From NCBI RefSeq assembly GCF_009730915.1, contig NC_052474.1, positions 18,139,501 to 18,203,500 of the forward strand: 64,000 nucleotides of DNA. Reading direction: 5' to 3'. Position numbers and translations under genes: made by a program. A model generated the notes under the pieces. That model worked only from the letters and a program-made list of their open reading frames with translations. It was not told where the DNA came from and did not search any database. This document shows, in pieces, positions 53,972 to 63,092 of the stretch (positions are counted from its first letter, which is position 1; each line of letters starts with the position of its first letter). Source of the DNA: Dioscorea cayenensis subsp. rotundata (Eukaryota; Streptophyta; Magnoliopsida; Dioscoreales; Dioscoreaceae).

Positions 53972-55583
53972 CTAAAGCAAAGCAGAAGCAGTAATAGAGT
54001 CATCAATGTCACCGTTCATTACCATTTTTACTAACAATTTGTTCCAAGTGTCAATAGGGCCAGGCAAGCACCAATGCATGCAATCGATTTTAACTTTCTT
54101 CTTCTTATCACCATCAAATGGATGGTGTGTACAGTAAGGACCGGGATGCCCATCAGGTCTTAAGAGCGAAAGATGGTAAACATCAAGTAGCTCCATTCTT
54201 ACCCCATTCCTTGCTCCAGTGGCAGCAGCCTTCTCAAACTCCTCAACCTCAACTCCCCTCATAATGATGCCATCACCACCACTGATTTCCCCTTCTCCGA
54301 ATGGCCTAGTCCTATTGCAAACTATTTCATTAGGCAGTTCTCAATGCTCAGAGTGATCTGGTGACCATGTCTTAAAGATTACAAAGGGATTGTGCTCAGA
54401 CGTGGCAATGAACTTGAGACTGAACTGGAGTGCCTTGCTGTAAAGCTCGTTAATTGTAAACTTTTTTAGGTTCAGGTGAGGACAATAATGGCAACCAATG
54501 ACTTGGTTGTTCTCATATATGATGCTTGATTTGTAGAAATGTGGGCCTATGGAGATGACCACATAGTCATATTTGCCATACTCACTGGTCCACTTTGTAT
54601 CCAGGATGTCAAGGTGAAGGTGTAAGTTAATTTGTGATGCATCTCCATGGTTATCAATAGTCTCATAATGAATCAAATACGGAGCCCATATCACATATAA
54701 TGTGAGGTTGTGAGAAGGATAGTACCATGTCCTAGTGTTGTATGTTGAGTCATGATAGATATCATGAGCCATTTCTTCTTGGATTGAATAAGTTGACATA
54801 ATGCATTTATTCATGAAAATGTTTAGAATCAAGATTAATATGGAATTTGGAGATTACATTTTTACCTCAGATAGTTGGCAGATCAAGGAAAACACTTGGT
54901 TGTGGCAAATCGAGCTACCAATGAATGCAAATGATTTATTGCGCATTGCATTCAGAAATTTTAGTGGATCAATGGGAGGTAAGTCGCAGGCATTTGGTTT
55001 CCATCCCCAGTGAAGGTAACCTGTATCAGGCCTCCCATTGTTCACACAATTTACATATGGTGGTATTTGATTGCAGGTTTCATGTGTGTACCCTGGTCCC
55101 TCAGAGTTTGGTATCCATTCTCCAGTCCAAAGATCACATGTTTCTGCACCAGAGTTTCAAATTAATATTAGAACATGTAATTCGTTCAATACCTTTTGTT
55201 TTCAAAAAGACAGAAAAGACTCCCGAGCTGCAATCTACCTTTCTTCAACTGCAGCTTTTTAACAGTTGATTCCTTGTTCAAAGGCCCTATGTTTAATGCA
55301 TCTTGCTTCCCCGGTGACATGGAGACTGAAATAGGCAAAGATGTGTGTAAAAGGATGAATGCAATATTCATCATCTCGACAGTGAAGCATTTTAATGCAA
55401 AGCAAAGAAGATACATTTTTCAGCATCCACTGTCCATGCATCAAAGTTGCTGACGAAGAGGTAGCAAATTGCAGCTGCCAAGAAGATGGCACTGATGAAC
55501 TTGAAAAATATCAAGCTTATGGTACTTCTCCCCTCCTTTGAATGCAATGGTTGGTGGTCTCCTACAACAATCTCATCTCCCAT
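53972..55583 (-). pseudogene. TBL: TRICHOME BIREFRINGENCE-LIKE O-acetyltransferase gene, apparently broken
   Basis: TBL (PMR5N plus PC-esterase) proteins are Golgi type II membrane enzymes that O-acetylate cell-wall polysaccharides. Exons on the minus strand: 55583-55415, 55325-55239, 55143-54866 and 54777-53972, with GT-AG introns of 89, 95 and 88 bases. Exon 1 gives a membrane anchor (residues about 22-43). Exon 3 gives ETCDLWTGEWIPNSEGPGY, then FIGSSICHNQ, where the catalytic GDS reads GSS. Exon 4 gives [41 protein letters not shown] and DCMHWCLPG with the DxxH pair intact. A TGA at 54343-54341 follows SPDHSEH, before CNRTRPF and DxxH. The exon 3/4 junction is one base out of phase with every available AG. 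The nearest clade is probably AXY4/TBL19-27. Confidence 0.85.
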
Positions 55584-57805
55584 TGCAATATTCTCTTTCT
55601 GCACACACACAAAAAAAGGCACAATAGAACAGGCTAATGCCATTAATTCCCTCCAAGTAAGCTTCAATTTATAGTATGGGAATTGCACTTGCACATGGTA
55701 AATTTTTTCACGAACAAATATGTGTAAAGTCATCTCCTTTGATAAGATGCCACTGATAGATTCTAGTGGCTGTGCTTTGCTCAAGATAAAAGACAATTTA
55801 TTGAAAGCATATATACATATATCAAATGGTCCATCACATGTGTGAGCAGAGGAGAAAACTTTTCATAACCTTGCTTCTTGTTGAGATAATGTACCAATAT
55901 TCGACTATATCTCAAGAATAATTTCTGCAGAGATACACACCAATAGGAACATAAAACGATTATGGTGGGGCATGCCCTCTTATATTAAAAAGGTATGCAC
56001 TCTTCCAAAACCTTCTTCGGAAAGGGGATCTCTATGATTGGCATAATAATTCTACTTTGCAAACTTTTCTGCACAAGTTAATCATTTATTAGTCCAAATT
56101 TGATTTCACTGGAAACCAGTAGCATCCAATATGCTGGCTCTTATATCTTAATTTGTGAAAGCTATGCCATAGGGTGCAAGATGCTTCATCATTGATGAAC
56201 TTTGTGATACTGCAATGAAGTTGGAGAGCTTTCAACTGCCACAGACTTCACTTTTGTATATATGCACCCACAACCATGGCCCTTGATATTGAGCAAACAA
56301 CCACTATTAGATCCTATCAATCCAAATAATGTATCATTGTTTGGGATTTATCAAAACTTGAGTTATAGCAAATAAATACAAGGAGTGCAGCAATTGTGAA
56401 AAATTAATAGCAGTCCGGAGCGCAGCGAAAGCTTCACACGAGTATATATATATATATATATCGATCAGTTGCCATGATGACATGAAGACTTATAAAGAAA
56501 AAGTACCCATAAAATATTTATAATAAGTCTCAAAAGTTTTAGGATGCTTGGATATTAAATCTTATGAAATTGAATTAGATGGATGATTACTCTTCTCAAA
56601 TTATTAACATTGCAGGCTTAGCTCTAAACAAAGATTTTTGAATATGAAACTTTTGGGAAATACTTACTTTTAGATTATAATTACTTCAATATCATCCTCT
56701 AGCAAATGATTTAATTAATTAAAAAAGTATTTTCTTTAATTGCTTTCAGATGGATGATTTTCATATACAATTGATGGTGATAGGATATGAGTTGTTGAAA
56801 CATTGTTAGGTGATTCAAAAATTTATGCCATGCCAGATCATATTAATTTTGTCATGTTGTATTCAGTGTAATTATAATTATATTTTGGATGAAGATAATG
56901 GCTTGTTGTTATTACTATTTGTAATGTTGAATTTAAACTTATTGTTTAATTTCATCTTTCCATAATTTTATTTTATTTTATTTATTTATTTATTTATTAT
57001 TATTATTACTATTATACATTTTTTTCTTGCCTATGTAATTAATTTTAAGGTATATTTGCAGTGGTTATTTAATTTTTTGTGACAAATTTCATGTTTTGCG
57101 CCATGATGAGTTGGTTCATTTTTTGCAATATAAATTTAATGTCGTATGCTACTGTTGATTGTAAGTTGATGATTAATATATATTTTTTTTATATTTTCAC
57201 GTATGTATTTATTTTTATTCAGTATTAATTTATGTCAATGTTTTGCAATTTTTTGAGTGTAAACAGGAGTTTTTACACAATTTAAAACTTTTTTTATATG
57301 GATGATTTGTTATTTAAGCTTAGTTATAAAATTTTGTTTTATTAAATTAAATAATCATTTTACAAAAAATACTTCCTCAATTAATGTGAGTATCACCAAA
57401 TAAATATTCATAACTAAAACATTAAAAAAATAATAAATATATATTAATAAATAATGAAAAATCTCACTACTCTGCCAGGGTGATTATTTATACCCTTCAA
57501 TTTTACACAAAACTAAACAATCTAAACCACATACATCATGTACGCTTGTGTGGAACCAAAAAGATATGACGTAATTTATAATGCAATAATTCCCCAAAGA
57601 TGTAATTCCACTCACAATATCTTCTTAAATAGGTGTACAGGCAGGCTTTTGAATTACTTTCACAAACGTAATTGGACTTTTTGAATTTTAATTCTTGTAT
57701 TAGGCTTAGATCTGACGGCTATATGCGACTTTGAGTGGCTTGGGTAATAGTCAGAGGCTGCTTCGCCACTGACATCTCTATTAGTTTTTTTTTTGGGAGG
57801 TAACT
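55584..57805. other. AT-rich intergenic DNA
   Basis: About 2.2 kb upstream of the TBL gene; its proximal part should hold the TBL promoter, but I cannot point to a convincing TATA box. A short (TA)n tract lies at about 56440-56461 and an ATTT/ATT run at about 56968-57015. No coding sequence or transposon structure recognised. Confidence 0.55.
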
Positions 57806-58310
57806 TCAGTGATTAATAGCAGGAGCATCATCAAATAAAATCTCTACCAAGTGAGGAGTTGGAGAGGCCCAAACAGAAGGACTAAACATAGGAGACAATC
57901 ACGCCAACATATGATTAGCTCTATTGGACTATCTTCTAGCATACTTTAAAAGAAAAGGATGGGCATTGAATTAACAAACATTTGCACACGGTAATAAAGC
58001 ACACTCATGATAGAGATGTCTGGTTGTTCTAGCAAAATATTATGAACATCAAATTTCGCATCCATCTCTAGAACAACATTTGAATGATTACCCGCTTTCA
58101 AACAACTCAAAGCCTCCTTCAATGCATTAGCTTCAACATCCATTATAGAGAATAAACCATTGAAAGTAGCAGTGTAATCAGCAATAAACTACCATAAGAA
58201 TTATGATGAACCGCACCAACACCCACCTGCAGCTAGATTGCAAACAAAGCCCATCTAAGTTACACTTGAGCTGTCCCTCCAGAGGTGGTGACCAACTTTG
58301 ATTCCTAATT
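57806..58310 (-). pseudogene. RNase H-like (RVT_3 type) domain relic
   Basis: Minus strand. In order: WSPPLEGQLKCNLDG, then after a frameshift FIADYTATFNGLFSIMDVEA, NALKEALSCLKAGNHSNVVL, EMDAKFDVHNIL, VQMFVNSMPILF, and in another frame FSPSVWASPTPHLVEILFDD before a stop at 57808-57806. This is the plant RNase H-like domain common in LINE polyproteins and in many dispersed gene fragments. At least two frameshifts and several stops; no neighbouring LINE endonuclease or reverse transcriptase is seen. A dead fragment. Confidence 0.72.
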
Positions 58311-58774
58311 GAAGGGCTTGCTCCTACCACGGCATAAGGAGGATTATTTCCTTTGCAACTCTTGCTATGATGTGGACCCCACTCATTTACATTTATTATT
58401 AATATTAATCTTTATTATTATAATTATTATTAATATTGAATTTAAGTTAACTTTAGATTTCAAATTGACCAACCTTCCTCTTATCCTTAGTAACAACTAA
58501 AGTCTTTTGATTTTATCTTGTTCCGTAACCCCGAAGCTATGATCACCCGATCTCATTAACTTTGTTACGAAGCCCTATTTTCTTCTCTTTTGTTACATGG
58601 TGGTGCTGGTTGTGAGGATGTACGAGAAGATATTCTCATGAAGGGATTTTTAAGGCACGCTAACCACACAAATAATTTGGTGCACACAACACTGCAAGTA
58701 TACAGGTCATCAAGTAATACGTCGTGGGTGAGCAAGAAAATCATATTCCTTAGGGAAAAGTGAGAGGCGCCTAT
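58311..58774. other. Low-complexity and LTR-like remnant DNA
   Basis: A TTATTA-rich run (58385-58440), then unassigned sequence. At 58690-58750 'cactgcaagtatacaggtcatcaagtaatacgtcg' resembles the reverse complement of an LTR end of another retrotransposon ('acgtattacttgatgacc'). No gene supported. Confidence 0.35.
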
Positions 58775-58993
58775 CATTACACCAAATTATAATTTTGGAA
58801 GCAGATATGAAGATGCTGTTTTAAAACAACCAGCTCTACAAAGAGAGATGGGGAATTACTTCATGTTGTAGAGCCAGTTTCAAACAACTGGTTCTAAAGT
58901 TTAAAATAATATTAAAAATAATAAATCTCAGTTGCCTCTATGTTTCACTTTGGAGCCTCTTTTCTTTTCACTTTATTACATCATTCCTTTTTG

Positions 58994-59280
58994 CCTAAAT
59001 CATGGCATGGAAGCAGCGCCAAAGTCATGGGAGGTGACGAAGAGATGATCACGGCATTGGGAGCGGTTGCATAACGGGAAGTGAGAAGAGTGGAGGGAAA
59101 TTGAGGAGGAGAGGATAGGACGGGGAAGACATTGATGGTGTTGAAGTTGCAGGAGATGTAGACGGGGACGAAGAAGAATTCGACGGAGAAGGGATCGAAG
59201 GGGCAGACTGGGAAGCGAGGAGGGTGGCGTGGAGTGGGTCTCGATTGGATCTGAAATCAGGGAATCGGAAACTTTAGGAT
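58994..59280. other. GC-rich exon-like segment of unknown origin
   Basis: Compositionally unlike its AT-rich surroundings ('ggacggggaagacattgatgg', 'gacgggg acgaagaag'). An open 104-codon frame exists on the minus strand, rich in Ser/Pro/Leu/Arg, but I recognise no family and cannot choose a strand. It lies between a CACTA-like end and the RABA exon, so it could be a third captured fragment. Confidence 0.3.
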
Positions 59281-59451
59281 GTAACATTAGGTGGTAAGAA
59301 ATACTATTTTCCACAATAATTTTGATCGTATTGATTTGAATTTTTTATATTTTGATCGGAATTTGATGATTTTCGATTTGAATTTCCTTGATTCTTGTTG
59401 ATTGTAATTGCATCTTGAATTAGATGGTAGAGTAACGATAGAGATTGGAAA

Positions 59452-59616
59452 ATGGGGCACAGGGTGGACCAAGAGTATGATTATTTCTTCAAGATCGTTC
59501 TAACCGACGATTCTAGAGTTGGGAAATCCAAAATCCTATCGAGGTCCTCTCACAACGAGTTCTGCTAGAAATCCAAATCCACCATCGGTCTGGAATTCTC
59601 CACCAGGATACTTCAG
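59452..59616 (+). pseudogene. RABA: Captured first exon of a RABA-type (Rab11-like) GTPase
   Basis: 55 codons from ATG 59452 to a retained splice donor CAG|GTGATC at 59616. Recognisable: [17 protein letters not shown], the P-loop (GDSGVGKS in the family) reading DDSRVGKS, the NEFC segment with a stop just after it, KSTIGLEFSTRILQ covering switch I. RABA GTPases direct trans-Golgi/endosome to plasma membrane traffic; their first exon normally ends exactly at TLQ/TLK. The stop, the lost P-loop glycines and the absence of later RABA exons show it is a fragment. Confidence 0.8.
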
Positions 59617-60224
59617 GTGATCTTGTTCTTTGACTTTCACTATTGATGATCTTCAGTTATCCTGTTCATTAACTGCTATTTATTATTTGAATAATTTCTC
59701 TTGTATGTTTTTTAACTAACTATGAGTCTTCGATGATGTAGTCCTCATTCTAAAAAAATTTAGATCTTTATTAGTTTGTTAGATCATTAGGTATTCCATG
59801 AAATTGTGGTGGTATGCATCATGTGTGAGATGTAGTATTATGATACTTGTAAAAAGCAGAGAACTTATTAACTTTTTTAGTTCATTAGGTCTTTAGGTAT
59901 TCCATGGAATAGTACTAAATTTTACATTTCAGTGATGAGGGTCATGGAAACCACATGTGTGGAAAGGTTGGGGGTCTTTATTAAGTTTTTTTTTTTTTAA
60001 TTTTGAAGAAAATGTGGACACATTAGGTATTGGATTTTTTATTTGGGGCACAATAAAATACAAACTGTTTGATTGCAGTGGTGGTTTCTTTGGTTCTTCA
60101 ATTCTTTTGATATTTCATGAAATAGTTGCAGATTTTTACGATTCATTGGCTGGAAGCTATAGAAACATGTTTGGTGTGGAGGGCATGTAGGAAAGAATCA
60201 AAGAGAACTCAAAAATCTTTAGAA
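59617..60224 (+). other. Intron-like AT-rich stretch after the RABA exon
   Basis: T-rich sequence consistent with the start of the RABA intron. A diverged direct repeat 'ttcattaggt..attccatg' occurs near 59785 and 59880. A 78-codon frame at 59957-60190 has no recognisable domain and I do not call it. Confidence 0.4.
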
Positions 60225-60420
60225 CACTACAACAAATTATAGTAATAGAGGCAGACAAGGACAGCTAGTTTTAGAAAACTGGCTCAAATGAATTGGGTGA
60301 AAAAATTAATCCCACTTTTAAAACAAGTTTAAAGCAACTGACTATATAAGTGTTTAAATATTTTTAAAAAAATTTAGTCAATCTCACTGTGAACCCTTTT
60401 ATTTTAGTTTTTTTTTGTAG

Positions 60421-60500
60421 TATTGACTTCAAGATCCGAATGATTGAGTTGGATGGCAAGCATATTAAACTAGAAATTTGGGACACAACATATCAGGAAT
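60421..60500 (+). pseudogene. RABE: Captured internal exon fragment of a RABE-type (Rab8-like) GTPase
   Basis: Follows a good splice acceptor (tttttttgtag ending at 60420). Codes [19 protein letters not shown] then WDTTYQES, the Rab8/RABE switch I to switch II segment (family WDTAGQERF). Exon phase matches the usual RABE exon, whose first base completes the glycine codon of TIG. It is cut after QES by the CACTA-like end at 60501. RABE proteins act in Golgi to plasma membrane secretion. A fragment, not a gene. Confidence 0.78.
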
Positions 60501-61053
60501 CACTACAAAAAAATGTGTTTTTGAGGCGGTTATAACCGCCTCTATAGGCACAGTGTTGATTTTTTTACCTGCCTCTAAACCGCCTTATATCAAGCTGGCT
60601 CTACACTTTAGAGCGGGTTTGTACCAACCGTTGGGGTAAGTTTTATCTACAGAAGTGGTTTTTAATAAGAAGACTAGCGGTGGTTATAACTGCCTCTATA
60701 CCTACTAAGTTTTCATTTTCTTTATTAGTTTTAGAGGTGGTTATAACCGCCTCTATAGCTACTAAGTTTTCATTACCCTTAATAGTTTTATAGGTGGTTA
60801 TAACCGCCTCTACAACTACTAGGTTTTCATTACCCTTAATAGTTTTAGAGGTGGTTATAATAGCCCTATAGCTACTAAGTTTTCATTACCCTCAATAGTT
60901 TTAGAGGTGGTTATAACCGCTTCTATAACTACTAAATTTTCATCGCTAATCAATAGTTTTAGAGGTGGTTACAACTACCTCTAAAAATTATAAGTGGTAG
61001 AGGCGGTTATAGCTACTAAGTTTCCATTACTACTCAATAGTTTTAGAGGTGGT
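60501..61053 (+). repeat. CACTA-type end with subterminal palindromic repeats
   Basis: CACTACAAAAAAATGTG followed by the perfect 20-base palindrome GAGGCGGTTATAACCGCCTC (60523-60542). Then come about six tandem units of 55-60 bases (landmark 'gaggtgg' at about 60734, 60792, 60849, 60904, 60962 and 61046), each holding a diverged palindrome and a CTACTAAGTTTTCATTAC spacer. Subterminal repeats of this kind are transposase-binding arrays in CACTA elements. Truncated by LTR Q. Confidence 0.7.
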
Positions 61054-61552
61054 TGATAAGCGCTATTAGTAATACGAAGTATTCTTTTCTTATGATAAGC
61101 ATTACTTTTATTAGATTTTAGCATTAATACATGTGTATTTGCATTCTTTTGCGTATGTAGGGTTGTGAAAGCTAACTATTAAGAAAAGAAGCCAAAAGTA
61201 AATCGTGAACGCACTATTTGGTGGAATCTTGGAAGCAACAAACTTGAAGACACAAGTTAGGCTCCAAGATACGTGAATGTGTGCCAACCTCCATGTATTC
61301 AAGGCAGCACAATGATGTGGAGGGACATAGAGGCAGTCACATTCGAGTATCCCGATTTGTGCATTGATAGCAAAATCTTCACCAATGAGGCTGTTCATTG
61401 AAGAAGCGACGCGATCTACGACGTAAACGTGTGCCCGTTTATGTTACCTCGATGAAAAACATGGATTCGGGAGTGTTTCTGGCCGGTACCGTAGGAGTTT
61501 ACTATAGCAAAACAATGTAGCAATATATTATAGCAGCACTGTTTATGGCCGG
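61054..61552 (+). repeat. LTR Q, left arm (family A)
   Basis: Starts TGATAAGCGCTATTAG inside the CACTA subterminal array and runs to 'ctgtttatggccgg', where solo LTR S3 interrupts. It continues at 63093. Its end lies beyond the window, so whether it is a solo LTR or the 5' LTR of an element cannot be told. Confidence 0.85.
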
Positions 61553-63087
61553 TGATAAGTGCTTGTGCGATATGAATGTGAAGCGTTCATTTCTTATGTT
61601 GAGCATTACTTTTCTCAGGTTTTTTACATTAATATGTGTGTTTTTATGTTACTTTTACGCAGGTAGCACTGTTTAGGGCTATGTTACTTTTACGCAGCAC
61701 TGTTCACAGCCGGCCGAGAAATCAGAGAAACAGAGAATCCACACGGGCGTGTGGAAATTATCCACGCCCGTGTGGAAATTCCGCACGGGCGCGTGTACCG
61801 TCCACGCCCGTGGAGTTGCCAGATTCCAGCAATATTTAAAGCCGGTTCAGCCCTAATTTTGGTATTCTTTTCTCCATCTTTTCCCCAACTTGCGAGAGGG
61901 CTTCAGCTAGGGTTTCGAGGGGTATTGGTCAAGGTTTTGGAGAGGTTCTACGGCTCCGACATCGTGATTCCATTAGGAAGAAGGTTGGTAGGGGAGCTTC
62001 GATCGATGCGTATCCTATACCGGACGAAGGAATCCTTGGACGACGAGTATAGGACTTTCCGCAAGACCATCGACACGACTATCGAGGGGGTTTCTTTATG
62101 GATTCATTGCTTTTACATTCTATTTCTTTGATTGTACTTAGCTCCATGGAGAGCTAAACCCCCTAGTGGGTACTTGGGTGATTGTGAACCCTAGGATGTA
62201 TTCGTTTCTTTGAATTTCTTTATTATGCTTTCAATAAATTGATGTTTATTGTGAGTTCCAACCTTGAATGCTTGATTGTATGAACATTTCCCCTAGAGTG
62301 ACACTAGGGTTGAGAGTTCTTGTGGGTAACCTTGTGAGTGAGTGACACACCACGAGCGTTAGACAAAGCTAGGTTGGAGAGGGTTGAGAGGGTGAGTCGA
62401 GAGCTACATGAGCGTCCCCTTTCCCCTCCGACGTGATATATTCTACCTCCGTTCCTCGAGTTTTTTGCGGTCATAATAGAGTGAATGGTCTAAGGGATGA
62501 ACCTCCGCTGGGGCCTAGTTGCGCGTGCAATGGAGTGAAGCGTTAAGGTGATCTTAGTATCTAGGGCTTAATTGTGGCTAGGGACCTTCCGCCTGGACCA
62601 AAGTGTTAGGTCTAAATCTAGGAAGAGATTTATCACTTGGAATCCCTAGAGCTCATTGCAACTCTATGCGAGTGCGAGGTGTTGAGATTGTTCGATTTCT
62701 CCTCCAGGACATGTATAGAGTCAGGCATAGTTGACCTTAGATTTGGGACTATGTGTGTAAGGATTTCCACGACTCACCATTGTATTGATTAGGAAGCATA
62801 ATAGAGAGTTCTTGCACTTGAAGCGATTATCCTAGGTGAAGCATCATCCGAGTACCCCATCTTTATCGATTGACTTGCCTCCTCCTTACTTTTACTTTCT
62901 TACTTGTTGCTTTTAATTTCTGAGAATTGAATCAATTCCACACTTATCATTGTTGATACTCCACATAGCTAAGAATCGAATTAAGTGTCTTTACTCCCTA
63001 CTCCCTGTGGATTTGACCCCGCTTATCCGGGATTATTACTTCGACAAACCCGTGCACTTGCGGGATATAAGCAAGAGGACCTTGTCA
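61553..63087 (+). repeat. Solo LTR S3 (family A)
   Basis: 1535 bases, TGATAAGTGCTTGTGCG to CCTTGTCA, flanked by GCCGG (61548-61552) and GCCAG (63088-63092), a 5-base duplication with one change. Internal deletion of about 330 bases near 61665-61697 with a small local duplication ('atgttacttttacgcag' twice). Otherwise strikingly similar to S1, including the boxes at 61738-61815 and their spacing. TATA-like ATATTTAAAG near 61831-61840. Confidence 0.9.
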
Positions 63088-63092
63088 GCCAG

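Larger units (their letters stand above)
58775..61053 (+). mobile_element. Nest of CACTA-type transposon ends with captured gene fragments
   Basis: Three left-end-like sequences in the same orientation: CATTACACCAAATTATAA at 58775, CACTACAACAAATTATAG at 60225 and CACTACAAAAAAATG at 60501. The first two share their next 60-70 bases (AGCTGxTTTxxAAAACxxGCTC), so they are one family; the third is another. No right ends (TAGTG) are visible before LTR Q cuts in at 61054. Exons of two Rab GTPases lie inside. Simplest reading: successive CACTA insertions, each into the previous one, with right ends beyond the window or lost. No transposase seen. Confidence 0.6.

Noticed and set aside
53972..54262. 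Separate small gene of 96 codons containing the DxxH box
   Set aside because: It is in the same frame as the preceding exon 4 segment and is separated from it only by the TGA at 54343-54341; together they form the usual TBL C-terminus.
57806..58310. Functional RNase H-domain gene
   Set aside because: The conserved blocks fall in different frames with stops between them, and no flanking catalytic domains are present.
58309..58500. Plus-strand 63-codon frame
   Set aside because: Runs into a TTATTA low-complexity tract coding poly-Ile; no similarity or gene signals.
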